A stretch of DNA of 64,000 nucleotides from Sepioteuthis lessoniana (GCA_963585895.1 OY757904.1:8208860-8272859); one strand, 5' to 3'; positions 42,893 to 55,589 are shown, numbered from the stretch's first letter. Notes: generated by a model not told the origin, from the letters alone. Made by a program: numbers and translations.

Positions 42893-43361
42893 TGTAACAT
42901 ACTCATATGCAGATGCATGCAGAACATATTCAACACAATAAAGACGAGCGGACACAGTTCTTTAGTAAAATATACCTCTCACTTTATTGAAAGGGTGTGT
43001 ATGAGAGGGAGTTGGAGACTGAACAAAACTGCAACATATTGACTCCCCAACTCTTCTGGCTATCACAGCCTTTCTTTCCCGTTCTCCTGGGCTGCTCAAC
43101 CGGGGGCCTGGGGGCCCAGCCTCTGCTGGGACATGGTTCTCATCCCAGCATCTTCTCCCCAATTGTTCTGAACTTCCTGCTGCCGGGGTTATATAATAAT
43201 TTGACGTCCACCTACTTCCTGCGAGCGTCACAATTCACACTCAATTCAACCCGTCGACAGTCAAGGCCATCCCCTGATATCTTCGACCGGATGCACCTGT
43301 TATTTTCACTGGTGCATTTCTCATCCGACAGCTCGGCCGGGTCGGAGGTCAATATGCAACA
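42893..43361 (-). mobile_element. Solo LTR with 9-bp terminal inverted repeats
   Basis: Minus strand: begins TGTTGCATATTGACCTCC and ends GAGTATGTTACA (consensus ends TGTAACATA / TATGTTACA). Contains TTATTATATAACCCC as TATA box (about 43185-43200) and TTCAATAAAGTGAGAGG (about 42978-42993) as polyadenylation signal. TTTT on both sides is consistent with a 4-bp duplication. Shares long blocks with the LTR at 24776 (AATAAAGTGAGAGGTAT, GAGCAGCCCAG, GTGGACGTCAAATTAT). GC content is higher than the surroundings. Confidence 0.85.
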
Positions 43362-43549
43362 TTTTTTACTTTGAAAAATTTAAACGATTTATATAATGGG
43401 ATATTTTAGAATTAAACTTCGTGACATGTAAACATTTTTTGCAATGGGATTTTCTCAAATTTAACTGGTTGACATGTAAATATTCTTATAAAAGGAAATT
43501 TTAAAATGTAAGTGGGTGACATGTAAACATTTTTATGATGGGAGGGAGG

Positions 43550-44060
43550 GGGAGGTAGGGGGATACCTATCCCAAACCAGTGTTCTGGTTATGACACTAA
43601 ACAGTCTGATAGTGAGGTTCCTGTAATGCTGGAGCTTTGGGGAATGCGGAGTACTCCTTCATTGCGACCACTCCTAGGTTCACTCTGGCCTGGAGTGGTA
43701 GCACCTGATAGGGTCCTATTTATATGTCAAATAGAACTAAACCGTGAACTTAAGCTAAACGGAATTGTTTGAAATGAAACTGTTTTTGATAATGAAACTC
43801 TACGCTAAACTGGATTGTTTGAAAAATAAATATTTTGACATTTAACTATGTATAAGCAAAAACTATACTAATCCTAAACTAAATTGTTTGAATTAGAACT
43901 GTTTGAATAAATTGAATAGTTTGAAATAGAAATGTTTTTGACAGTTAAACTGCGTACTTGTGCTAACTTGATTTGATTGACATAGAACTTTTTATTTGTA
44001 TAAAAATGAATTTGGCATTAAATAACATACAAATGTTGATATGCCATAAAACCCGAACAA
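43550..44060 (-). repeat. Family P copy 10
   Basis: Reverse orientation: GCTGGAGCTTTGGGGAATGC, ACTCCTTCATTGCGACCACT, GGAGTGGTAGCACCTGATAG, then five TTGTTTGAAA-TAGAACTGTTTG-type subrepeats (43740-43990), and the terminus GGCATTAAATAACATACAAA, TGATATGCCATAAAACC. (AAAC)n follows (44059-44087). This copy shows the GGCAT...ATGCC hairpin terminus clearly. Confidence 0.7.
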
Positions 44061-47000
44061 ACAAACAAACAAACAAACAAACAAACACTGAAATAGCTTC
44101 TACAGCTGTCAAAACAATGACAACAACAACAACAATAACTACTACTACTACTACTAAAATGTCATCTTTCTTGTAAGAGTACCAAGTCACATCTATGACA
44201 GGAACACAAGTAATAATCAACTCTTGGTTCTGGTGTAGCCACAATATACAACCAATAAAAAAATGACAAATCCAGACCTAATTTGACGAGGGATCCAGAC
44301 AATAGGTCTGGATATCATGATCGGAAGGTGTTCCCTTGATAGCCAACATAGGGGATTCGATCAGCATACAGGGAATATCGATTGTTCTGCTTTCAGGTGC
44401 ACAGGCAACGACCAAAACAACTACTCAACTCGTAGACGCCAACGGAAAAAAAATTGACTGGGTAAAACAACAAACATGTACATCCCTGTTATTTCAATAG
44501 CAATCGTACAGAGTTGGTTGAGAAAAAGAATGATAGAAATTTGGGCAGAATCCACTAAATACTCGCCGACCAAGTTAGAATCATATGGAAGAAAATTTGG
44601 TTTTCTGAATTAGACATACAAAAAATATGAGGGAAGAATATAATCAAGATTCCTCTACCCGAATCAAAACATTAAATACTGAAAAATCTAACCGAATTGA
44701 AACGCAAAATTCTGAAATCCGAAACACTAAAAATTCCAGCACCACAAAACAAATGAGAACATTAAAAGACAAAATAAATGTAGGATTAATAAAGAAAATT
44801 ATGACAAAAAAGAGGACTTGATTACCATCCTTTAGGAATCAAGGCTGGAAAAAAGTTAAGATAAAAACCGAAAATATAAACAAATTATTACCAAATATCC
44901 CAAAGGGCAACATAACTGAACTAAACGATTTATTTTATGCATGGGCGAAATTAGTCCGTGATAAAATCGGTGTTCCCTTAATAAACCTGGACAGAAATAG
45001 AAAATCTGGATTAGACTGGTGAAGAAATTTCGACAGCAAGCGTAAGTGCAAAGGAAGGGAAAATATACGAGGATATTTTGGGATAAAAGACCAAAACAAA
45101 ACAGCAGACAAGTCTGAAAATGCTACCTGAAGAGATCAATTCAAAGATATTTCCGAAAGAAACGATACTTAAATGATACTGAGACAGGGTCAAGCAATGC
45201 AAACAAAATAGTACATTCCAAAATAACGAAAGAAAATTCTGCTAACAAATAGGTGGATAATGCACGAGGAGAGACCAACCACCTGACGCGAAGAAAGCAA
45301 AACTGTTTTGGAGTAAAATATAGGAATAGAAAGAACATAATAGAAAGACAGATTGGATAAATATCTGGAAAAAAGAATTACATGGACTTGAAGAAGTATC
45401 TGAGGCAGACATACACCTGGAATAACTTAGAGCAACGCTAAAATAGTGCCGGATCGGAAAACTCCAGGCTATGATGGCGTATATAGATTCTAATTTAAAA
45501 AAATTCTCTTCCATCGACGAAAGACTGGTTTTGTAACCGAGTTGATGCCTTGAGGAATCAAGTATACGGGAATGGACGACTAAACGAGAAGACTACCCTG
45601 ATCCAGAAGGACTTCCAAAAAGGAATTATTCACAACAACTACTGACCGATAACATGTCTACCTATGATGTGGAAAATCCTAAGAGAACAGATTAGAGACC
45701 AGATCTACCATCTAAAAGTATGCTACGGACTGTTTTCCGAGGACCAGAAAGGATACAAGTGGGGAAAAAAGGAACAGGTAATTTACTTTACATCCTTAAT
45801 AAGAGGAAAACCGAGGCAGATAAATATAGCCATGGCGTTGATTGATTATAAAACGACCTATCATGCGGTTTTGCCGACCTGAATAGTAGATTGTTCGAAA
45901 ATGTACAAATATTTGACAAAGTCATCAAATTCATCAAGGAAGCTATGAAAAACTTTAGCGGAGATGAAAATCCAAAGTTGCATCTTCTAGGGAGATGCAG
46001 TGCCGCTATAATAATTTGTAATATCAAGGATGCCACTCAATTACAAACTTAGAAAGTGCACGGTGGTGGGGGCTACAAATTTACAAAATCACAAGAAAAG
46101 ATTAATCGCCTTATATACATGGGTGACATTAAGCTGTTTGCAAAAAATGGAAAAGAAATGAAGATTCTAATACAAAAAATCAGATTATAGAGCCAGGATA
46201 TATGAATAGAATTTAGTGTAGAAGAATGTATCATACACATAATTAACAGTGGAAACAGATAAATAAGGGAAGAAATAGACCTGCCAAATCAAGAAAGAAT
46301 CAATACTCTTGGAGAAAAGGAAATTACAAGTACTTGGGATATTGGATGCAAACACCATCAAACAAGCGGAGATGAAAGAAAAGAGTGTCTCAGACGAATA
46401 AGAAAACATCTCAAAACCAAACTCAGCAGAAGAAATCTCATGAAAGGAACTTACACCTAGGCAGTCTACCTTGTAAGATATTCGGAACCAATCTTAAAAT
46501 CGATGAAGAAAGAACTCAGACAAATGGACAAGAAGACAAGAAAGTTGATGACGATGCATAAAGCCTTATATCCGAAAGATGACATAGATTTTATCTATCT
46601 AAGAAAGAATGAGGAAGAGGACTCGCCAACTTTGAAGATTGTGTGGATGCATCAATATGTGGACTCGAAGACTACTTTACAAAGGGCAGAGAAGGACCAT
46701 TTACAGCGGCCAATATTAACACTGACAACATAAGGACAAATAGAACAGTAATAACCATGAAACAGAAATGGGAAAAAAATGACTGTAACGGTATTTTAGA
46801 CGGCAAACTAGAGAAATCTTACTCAAGAAGACCTGGATATGGCTACGGAAGAGAAAACTTAAGATAGAGATGGATCAAGGTTAATAGCAGTGAAAATAAA
46901 TAATACGCGATAAAATAGCAAGTGTTGGTAATGTGGTGATAGAGACGAAAAGATTAATTACATAATAAACGAATGTATCAAACTAGCACAAAGGGAGAAT

Positions 47001-47085
47001 AAGACGACATGAATAGGTAAGAAAGGTGATCCACTGAGAATTGTGCAAGAAATTGAAATTCGATCATATGAACAAATGATATAGG

Positions 47086-47172
47086 CACAAACCAGATTCC
47101 GTTCTAGAAAATGAGACAAACCAGATTCCGTTCTAGAAAATGAGACAAACCAGATTCCGTTCTAGAAAATGT
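47086..47172 (+). repeat. Triplicated 29-bp unit inside LINE C
   Basis: CAGATTCCGTTCTAGAAAAT followed by GAGACAAAC is repeated three times head to tail, at the place where other LINE copies have one HNPASVLENDTHK segment. 29 bp is not a multiple of three, so it also breaks the frame. Confidence 0.93.
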
Positions 47173-47607
47173 GTGATTTTGAGATACAAGTAGATAATCT
47201 TATACCGGCCAAGAGACCAGACAAAGTGATGATTAACAAAAAAATTAAAAAAATAAGAAATAAGAGAACTTGCCGCTTAATGGATTTTGCCATCCCAGCG
47301 GACCACCAATAAAAAAAAAAGCAAAACGATAGACAAATTCTTGTACCTTGCCGGAGAACTAAAAAGACTGTGGAACATGAGGGTAACGATAATAGCAATT
47401 ATAATTGGCGGACTTAGAACGGTAGCCAAAGGCTTGGAAAAGGGAATGGAAGAATTGGAAATCAGAGGAAGAGTCGAGACCCTCCAGACTACACCATTGA
47501 TGAGATCGGCAAGAATACTCGGTAGAGTTCTGAAGACCTAAGGAGACTTGCTATCACACCCCTGTGAAATAACATCAGCCAACACTGATGTGAAAAACTC
47601 ACAAGTA

Positions 47608-47608
47608 G

Positions 47609-47667
<59 letters not shown>
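47608..47667 (+). repeat. (AAT)n tail
   Basis: About 19 AAT units with one break (AAAAAT); the 3' tail of LINE C. Confidence 0.95.
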
Positions 47668-47669
<2 letters not shown>

Positions 47670-47839
47670 TTGACTAATTGTCAGAGCTTGATTGTAAAAA
47701 TAGCTTCACTGTGGTCTTTAATTAAGACAAATCTTAACCAATTTGTAATTTCTTTTTTCTTTTGTGAACCGCTGAAAAGCACTCTTACCATAACGTCTCA
47801 TTGTCACATTTGTGTCAAGCGCGCTGATAATAAACAGCC

Positions 47840-48256
47840 TTGGTGAGGCAACTAGTCTAGGAGAAGGAATACTCTGAATCCAAACCTGTTAAACCCCGCT
47901 TAAAAAAACTGACCTTGTGTCATATCTGCCCGAGCGGAAGGGTTGGTAAAAAAAAAAGAAAGAAGGAGGTGCCTGTGGTGTAATAGTTATCATCGTAGGA
48001 AACGGAGACGGCGACATGAGTTCAAATCCTGGACGAGACTGATTGCATTTCACATAGCACTAATACCCTTGGGAAAGGTATGTATCCAATTATTATCCCT
48101 CCAGCTATGGGTAAATAGTAGGGCAGACTAGGCTCTTCAGCATTGGTGAGGCAACTAGTCTAGGAGAAGGAAAACTCTGAATTCAAACCTGTTAAACTCC
48201 GCTTAAAAATTGACCTTGTGTCATATCCTGACCGAGCGGAGGGGTTGGTAAATATG
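47840..48256 (+). mobile_element. Dimeric SINE2 (partial plus full unit) with one TSD
   Basis: The first unit (47840-47950) is only the 3' third of SINE2, ending GGAAGGGTTGGTAAAAAAAA. The second (47968-48256) is complete, from GGTGCCTGTGGTGTAATAG to GAGGGGTTGGTAAATATG. The 10-bp repeat ATAAACAGCC lies only outside the pair (47830-47839, 48257-48266), so the two units seem to have arrived together. An alternative is insertion of a new SINE2 in the A tail of an old one. Confidence 0.8.
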
Positions 48257-51200
48257 ATAAACAGCCACGTGATCTGGTATAGCAACAATATACTACGCAT
48301 GAACAATGACTGATCGAAACATATTTCAACGTGGGACCCAGACAGCAGGTTTGAATGTCATGATTGGTAGGTCACCCCTTGATAGCCAACACGGAAGACC
48401 TGATCGGTATCCTGTGAATATTGGCTGTTCTTCTTTCCTGTACACAAGCTATTTTTCTTTCAGATGCACAAATGAATAACAAATGAATAACTCAAATCAG
48501 AGACCACAGCACAGAAAATAGATAAGGGAAGAAAAAAAAAAAAACAAGCTATAGTGATGTTAATTTAGGAGTAACCCTACAAAAAGAGGGCATAGAAAAA
48601 GTGTTGTATAATGGCTCGTACCACGTGATTCCAGTATCGCGGAGGTATAAAAGACGTCGTGTTTCTTAAGCACGGGGGTTCTGCACTACTTCAGTTAATA
48701 AATAATTAACTCTTTATTTCACTGTGTATCTCTTTCTTACCACGATACAACAAAAAGAATGAGAGAAATTTGGACAGAATTCGCTAGATTTAAGACAAAC
48801 CAAAGGCTCGCTGAACAGGTTTGAACAATATCAAAGAAAGGTTGGTTTACTGACGTTGAAATATTAGAAATCCACAAACAAATATATAGGGAACCGTGTC
48901 AATAGACCTTCTAATAAAGTAACGGAAACACTAAATACAGAAAAAACAAACAAACTAGAAAACCCCTAACCATAACCAAACGCTAATAATATTGACCGAA
49001 ACACTTCAAGTGACACAAATACTAACTCAAGAAGAAAAAATACGAATGTAGAGATCATGAAAAGTATCATGTCTGAAAAAGAAAATCACATTACCTTCCC
49101 TCTTGAACCAAGATTGGGGGACAGTCATCAGAAACCGGAAAAATAAACGACTTATTAACAAATGTTCTGACGAACAACATTGCAGAATTAAACAATCTAA
49201 TCTATGCAGGAGCGAAATTAGTTTGTGGAAATATCAGGATACCCCAAAATATTACAAACAAAAAGTCAAAACACGGATGGGAAATCAGGTTAGAATCACA
49301 GATAAAAAAAAACAAGCTACAACCAGAAGCAAAAATGCTGAGACGGAACATGGAAATAGATTCGGAAGAAGAAAAAGCTCAACAATTAAAACGAAAAATA
49401 CAACTGGAAGAGACAAATCAAAAAGAAGGAAGACAAAAAAGATACTGAGACAGGACCAAACAATACGGACAAAACATAAAATTCAAAGACAGCAAAAGAA
49501 AATTCTACCAACAAGCAAGGGAAGAATGAGCGAAGACATACCAGCAACCGGATGGGAAGGAGGCAACAAGATTTGATGGCAAGATATGGGAACGGAAAGA
49601 TCGTTACAAAAACTGAATAGATAAACAACATGGAAAAAGGAGTTGCCAATACTCGAAAAATGTCCTAAGGTGAAAATACACCACGATGCTCATAAAACTA
49701 CACTTGGCCGAGATAACATACACGGATATTGATTTAAAGGCTACCGAAATGTATAAATGTCCTCAGAAAATGAGATACCCGAATGGGTAACCTGAGGAAA
49801 GACCACCCTGATCCAGAAAGAACCTCCCAAAGGAACCGCCCCAAACAACTGCAGACCCATAACGTGCCTACCAAAGATATGGAAATACTAACAGCACAAA
49901 TTAGGGAGGAGATTTACTACTTATCGATCAGATGTAGACTCTTCTACGAGGAAGAGAAAGGAAGCCACAAGAGGATCAGAGGGACAGGAGAGCAATTATA
50001 TACTGATCAATACATCCTTAACGAGAGTAAAACCCAACGAAAAATTTTGCTATCGTGTTGATTGACGGAAAAATCTTACGATATGAACCCTAAAAGATGG
50101 ATATTACACTGTCTCAAAATATACAAAATACCCGACGAAGTCATAAAGTTTTACGAGAAAACCATGGAAACCTGAAGAGTGGAATCGATAGCAGGAGGAA
50201 AAAGCTTAGCTGGGATAAAGATCCAGAGAAGTATATTCCAAGGAGATGCGCTATCACCATTACTAATTTTGTAATAGCATTGATACCACCCAATCACAGT
50301 CTCAAGATATGCACAGGCGGATACAAAATGAGTAAATCGGAAGAATAGATCAATCACCTAATGGATACTGACATAAAACTGTTTCCCTAAAACGATAAAA
50401 AAAAATGGAAACCTTAAAACAGGTTGTGAGAATATATAGTCAGGACATAGGGGGAGAATTTGGCATAGGAAAAAAAATCGACCGGCTAGAAATGAAAAGC
50501 GGAAAACGATAAATGACGGAATGAACGGAACTACCAAATCAAGAAAAAATCAGAACACTCTGAGAAAAGAAAATTTATAAATACTCGGGAATATTTGAAG
50601 TGGACACCATCAAACAAGTGGAAAGGAAAAAAAAAAAATTAAAAAAGAGTACCTAACGAGAACAAAAAAACCACTCAAGGACTAGAAATCAAACTACTTA
50701 GAAGGAACCTTATAAAAAGGTTAAATACCTGGGATGCACCGCTCTCCCCCCTGGTAAGATACTCGAAACCGTTCTTGAAGTGGAAAAGAGAAGAACTGAG
50801 ACAAATGGATCACGGAACAAGAAAACGAATGACCATGCATTAGGCCTTTTATCCAAGAGATTATGTTGCCATATGTGTCAAGAAAAGAAGGAGGAGAGAA
50901 CTTACCAGCATTGAAGATAGCGTTGACGCATCGATAAAATTATTCAAAGACTACCCAGAAAGGCGCGGAGGAAAACTGATTACAGCCACCAGAAACTATA
51001 CTGACAACAGGAATATCAACAAAACGGAAATAACCAGAAAACAAAAATGGGAAGAAAAATAACTGTATGGGTGTTTTACATGACTAACAAGCAACATCTC
51101 AACCGTGAAAACGTGGATGTGGCTAAAAAATGGAAACCTCAAGAGAGAAATTGAATCACTTCTAATAGCAGCACAAAACAACACCATAAGGACCAATCAT

Positions 51201-51860
51201 ATCAAAGCAAGAATTGATAAGATTCAACAAAACAGCAGATGTAGGTTATGTGGTAATTGAGACGAAATGATAAATCACATAAAGAGTATAAGACTAGACA
51301 CGACTGGGTGGGAAAGGTAATCGACTGAGAACTGTGCAAGAAATTTAAATTTGACCCAACGAACAAATGGTATTTGCACAACCCAGAATCTCTCCGGGAG
51401 AATAAGACGCACAAACCCCTCAGGGATTTTGAGATACTGACGGATCCCTTAATCTCGTCCAGATGACCAGACCTTGTTAAAATCAGTAGAGAAAATAGAA
51501 CTAGCCGGATAGTGGACTTTGCTGTCCCGGCTGACAGCAGAGTAAAACTGAAAGAATGTGAAAAGAAAGATAAGTACCTCGACCTAGCTAAGGAATTGAA
51601 AAAACCGTGGAAGATGAAAGTGGCGGTGATACTATTTGTGATTGGTGTTCTTGGTGCAGACACCAAAAAAATACAGGGACTGGAGGACTTGGAAATAAAA
51701 GGAGAAGTGGAGACCACCCAAATTAAATTGATATCGTCCCAAATACTGTGGAGAGTTCTGAAGACTTGAGGACACTTGCTCTCACTAAAACTCCAGTGAG
51801 AAACCATCGGCTAACGCTGGTGTAAAAAGAAAAACTTTAAAAAGGGTTAATAATAAGATA
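48257..51860 (+). mobile_element. R4/Dong-like LINE copy D, near full length, hit by solo LTR
   Basis: The 5' region (48270-48600) matches copy C. The LTR interrupts at 48602-48752, and the coding part resumes with MREIWTEFARFKT (about 48759). A 157-codon frame (49103-49576) is rich in K, Q, R (LINE N-terminal part). The RT region (49700-50400) includes TLIQKEPPKGTAPNNCRPIT-like codons and a damaged YXDD box (NHLMDTDIKLF at about 50350). The knuckle (51237-51290) is CRLCGN-EMINH with the last Cys lost. RLE and end: VDFAVPADSRVKLKECEK (51510-51570) and LARELKK-like LAKELKKPWKMK. Confidence 0.88.
48602..48752 (+). mobile_element. Short solo LTR in LINE D
   Basis: Starts TGTTGTATAATGG, ends CACGATACAACA: 7-bp inverted ends TGTTGTA / TACAACA. 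A TATAAAAG box (48646-48653) and an AATAAA (48697-48702) are in the right order. The 5-bp duplication AAAAG flanks it (48597-48601, 48753-48757). Only 151 bp. The LINE reads straight across when it is ignored. Confidence 0.92.
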
Positions 51861-53330
51861 ATATGGTATAAACACCAACCAGAATTAATAACAGAGGCAA
51901 AAGGATCTACTATTCTCTCTGAGATTTTGTAATCCAAAGTAATTGAAAAATAAAGGGCAATAGACCAGATTGAGTGGTTAAGGACGATTAAAGAAAATAC
52001 TATGGAATATTAAATTGTGAAAAATGCTATAAGCCTCATCCAGACACGATAACAAAAGCCAAAGGATTTTGATGTACAAACTGATAGAGCAATAGACCAG
52101 ATATAGTGTCCAAGGGCAATAAAAGCAAAACATGACTTCTGATTGATATGTCAAAGTAATAATATATCCATAAAAGAATATTGTAAAGTAAATACCAAGA
52201 TCTGGAAACTTAAAACTACTTCTGTACTAGAAGTAGAGGCCCCCGCTCCTGGGTAGGATCAAGAAAGGCACAGATCAATACATTAATAAAATTCCTGGCA
52301 GTCCCAGTCTGAATAGAATACAAAAAATTTTACTTTGCGGAACTTAGGAGAATACTATAAAGATGGCTGAAAAATATCACCAAAAAGAGGGAGTAAAAAT
52401 ATAATATATAGAATACATATAATCACTACTTTCCTTCACCCTAGGTCAAGAGTAAGAACCTAGAGAAGGATTTTAAGAAACCAAAAGTAACGGCAAACAG
52501 TAAAACAAAATCTAGAAAACGAAAACTGGGAGAAAAAACACTATATGGATAATTCAAGGGACAAATTTGGAAGATTGTACAAGAGATGTACTGGCTATGG
52601 TTAAGAAGGAAAACCTCAAGAAAGAAACTGAATCGCTTTTTTAATAGCAGGACAAAATATTTCCATAAGGACAAATTACAACGATGCAAAAATTGATAAT
52701 ACCCATCAATATAGCAGTTGTAAATTATGTGGAGATAGAGATGAAACAGTAAATCACATAATAAGCGAATGCAGCAAACTTGCACAAACGATATACAAGA
52801 CAAGTCACGACTAAATGGACGGAAATCCTCTGGGAATTGTGCCAGACATTAAAATTTGACTATGTAAACAAATGGTGCATGCATAAACCAGAATCTGTCC
52901 GAGAAAATGAGACCAAGAAAATTATCTGGGACTTTGATATAAGAACAGATCACTCTGTCCCAACCAGAAGACCAGACTTAGTGTTCACAAAATAAATCAG
53001 CAAATAAAAAAGAAAAATAAAGAAAAGATTTTGCTATTCCGACCGATAGAGTGAATATGAAAGAAAACGAAAAGATAAAAGCATGATTTGATCTTCCCGG
53101 AGAGCTTAAAAATCTAAGGAATATGAATGCTGCAGTGATACCAATTTTAACTGGCACAAACAATCCCCAAGGAAAAGAGACTGGTGTAATTGAAAATAAG
53201 ATTAAGAATCGATACCATACAGACCACAGCACTGTTAAAATCACTAGGATACCTAGAAAAGTCCTGGAGATGGAAGGAGAATGCTGTCAGTGAAAATGGA
53301 GTAAAAAACTTGTATAGGGTAAAGTTGATG
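51861..53330 (+). mobile_element. R4/Dong-like LINE copy J, decayed, intact CCHC knuckle
   Basis: A worn plus-strand copy following copy D. The knuckle CKLCGDRDETVNHIISEC (52719-52772) has exact CX2CX8HX4C spacing, the only fully intact one in the window. Then LKFDYVNKWCMHKPESV, DHSVPTRRPDLV (52780-52995), an RLE block with KSFCYSDR-like wear, and KSLGYLEKSW (53240). The first 600 bp are hard to read. Confidence 0.8.
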
Positions 53331-53449
53331 ATTCTTATTGTGTTGTATTTTATCTTTTACAAGGCAAATTAAATCTTCAGAAATTTGGTAGATTACAGTA
53401 ATATGTAAAGGAGGTGTTGCTTAAAATTCTTTGTCAAAAAGTTGAAAAA

Positions 53450-53695
53450 ACATCAAAAATTGTCTCAGACTTTCACTTATCATCTATTGGAAGCAGTGCC
53501 TGTTCCAAACCAAATCCCATAAATCGCACTTGAAACCTATGAGTCGTATCGTATGAAGATAAAAGTGGATAAAAAAATCAAAAATTGTCTCTGAGTTTCG
53601 CTTATCATTTTCTATCGGAAGCATTGGCTGTTCCAAACCAAATCCCATAAAAGGCACTTGAAACCCATGAGTCGTATCGCATGAAGATAAAAAAT
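53450..53695. repeat. Tandem duplication of about 120 bp
   Basis: Two direct copies beginning ATCAAAAATTGTCTC (about 53453 and 53576) share GTTCCAAACCAAATCCCATA and CTATGAGTCGTATCGTATGA-like text. Most positions agree; one differs by a short insertion TTTCTA. Confidence 0.9.
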
Positions 53696-54419
53696 AGCTT
53701 TCTGATATTTGAAAACTTTCAAAGTTGGTTTTCTATTCGTGTCAACTGCTAATATTCAAGGATGCAATTCTCTGACAGATATAACAATTTACATATATTT
53801 TAAAAACTAGACATTGAAATCTTTGGTAATTGCTGCCTATGTAATAAAAACAAGTGATATTTAGAGTCGAAACTTAAGAATACACATATACATAAAAAGA
53901 AAATCGATATGAACTGACTGATAAGCCGAGGAAAAAAAGTGTTGTTGCAGATTCTGTTTGCAGGTTTCTAGTTCTATGTTTTACCAATGTTCTTGTGTAA
54001 AATCTTATTCTAATCTTTCAGGCAGTCGACTCAACCATTAGTTGTATTGATTCTATCTAGATATACCTCTCACGTTTTCAAGACTCCCTATCTCTTTCTA
54101 TCTCATAAACACTCATATGAGATCATGCAAGAAACTTTTCACATCTTTGAAAAAATACTGGATGCAAATAACCCTATATGTGCATTATTCTCATCTTATA
54201 AAATGTATCACTATTACAGATCAGTTGGATGATCCCAAATCTCAGGTTTATCCATGTGTATCTAAATTCTTACACCATTTATACTAAATTTGAAAATCTT
54301 TTTCGAGTGCATCAGCATGAATGTACAAGTAATTATCATTATTAGACGACGTTATATGATTTATTAAAAAAATTATCAGGAAGCATCATTTTTAAATTTG
54401 TGAATTTAAATAAAGACAT
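53696..54419. other. No gene recognised
   Basis: AT-rich; no repeat partner found in this window. Confidence 0.3.
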
Positions 54420-54825
54420 ATGATTGATTGATTGAATAATTTTAACGGTATGCCAACCCATCTAGGGTTATTCTAAGTCCGGAGATTAGGGAATGGATTT
54501 TATTGTATTTAGTTGTTTCTTAATAGATTTTTTCACACACATCTATTGAATACGAATAATCTAAACAGTTCTATTTGACACAAATATAGAAACATGACAG
54601 GTTTTACCACTCCGTGTCAGAGAAAATCTAGGGGTAATGGTAATGTAGGGGTACTCCATACACCTCGGAGCTCCAGAACTGGAGCATCACCATCAGATAC
54701 AGTTTAGCTTCGCACCCAGGGCATCCAATTTTTTGGGAGGTTGTATTTCTCTGCAGAGGATGCAGTCAGTATATTCTACGACTCAGCGACATGTGGGTAA
54801 GCTCTTCGGAACTATTTATACGATA
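54420..54825 (+). repeat. Family P copy 11
   Basis: Leading end TTGAATAATTTTAACGGTAT then CATCTAGGGTTATTCTAAG, one subrepeat, block (GGTTTTACCACTCCGTGTC, GGGTAATGGTAATGTAGGG, CACCATCAGATACAGTTTAG) and ATGCAGTCAGTATATTCTAC. The (TA)n tail is missing. Confidence 0.7.
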
Positions 54826-55069
54826 AAATGATGGTTTTAGAGACTAGAAGAATTCCTATGGCACTGTCATCTTGGCGAGTTAGTTCTTTGTATTTTTTGA
54901 TTAGTGGTATTAAGTAAAACGCAAAACTGTGAAAGTCTAGAACCCCTTATAATTACCAGAACCATCTTGGTGCGACTTTTTTTCTTACCCAAACTGAATT
55001 TTCTCAACAGTAAGATTTGAGAATGTGGAGATTATCAATAGAAATGTAACTTCAGACAATACCCTTCCC

Positions 55070-55495
55070 ACCAAAAAAGAAGTTTCCAATGTTCTTCGAT
55101 TACTAAAAATATAATTACACAGCTTCACACCATACCAAAAAAGAAGTTTCCAATGTTCTTCGATTAAGAGAAACATAATGGTACAGCTTCATACCATACC
55201 AAAAAAGAAGTTTTCAATGTTCTTCGATTACTAGAAATATAATGGTGCAATTTCACACTATACCAAAAAAAGAGGTTTCCTATTATCTTCGATTATTAGA
55301 AATATAATGGTACAGCTTCACACCATACCAATAAAAGAAGTTTCCTATGTTCTTCGATTAATATAAATATAATGGCACAACTTCACGCCATACCAAAAAA
55401 AAAAAAAAGAAGTTTCCAATGATCTTCGATTAATAGAAATATAATGGTGCAAGTTCACACCATACGAAAAAGAAGTTCCAAATGTGCTTTGATTG
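55070..55495. repeat. Minisatellite, about 63-bp unit, six to seven copies
   Basis: Each unit reads AAAGAAGTTTCCAATGTTC, TTCGATTA-TAGAAATATAAT, GGTRCAGCTTCACACCATAC with a variable A run at the joint. Starts near 55077, 55138, 55202, 55268, 55330, 55405 and 55470. Copies differ by several bases, so it is not freshly amplified. Confidence 0.93.
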
Positions 55496-55589
55496 GTGGA
55501 AAACACGCAGGAATAAGTATATCAAATCCAAAAGGGTGCTATTTTAAAGAAAACTTTTTCATTCATTTTTCAGATGTCTTGGTATAGTC

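Larger units (their letters stand above)
44225..47667 (+). mobile_element. R4/Dong-like LINE copy C, near full length (3.4 kb)
   Basis: The longest copy. The 5' non-coding region (44225-44520) is shared with copy D (GATAGCCAACA, CTGTTCT-CTTTC). Then MIEIWAEST (44530), a KTPGYDGVY region (about 45460), TLIQKDFQKG (about 45600) and the RT box YMGD (46115-46126; the second catalytic Asp of YXDD is intact, the first is G). Next are KLMTMHKALYPKDD (46543), the knuckle (46927-46980, with a stop in it), PDKVMIN and MDFAIPADH (47217-47310), RVETLQTTPLMRSARILGRV (47460-47535) and the (AAT)n tail (47608-47667). Many stops: inactive. Confidence 0.9.

Noticed and set aside
42962..43231. 89-codon minus frame with GC-rich composition as an exon
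   Set aside because: It lies inside the solo LTR 42893-43361, which explains the different base composition.
49103..49576. 157-codon K/Q/R-rich frame as a host nuclear protein
   Set aside because: It lies inside LINE copy D at the place of the element's N-terminal region.
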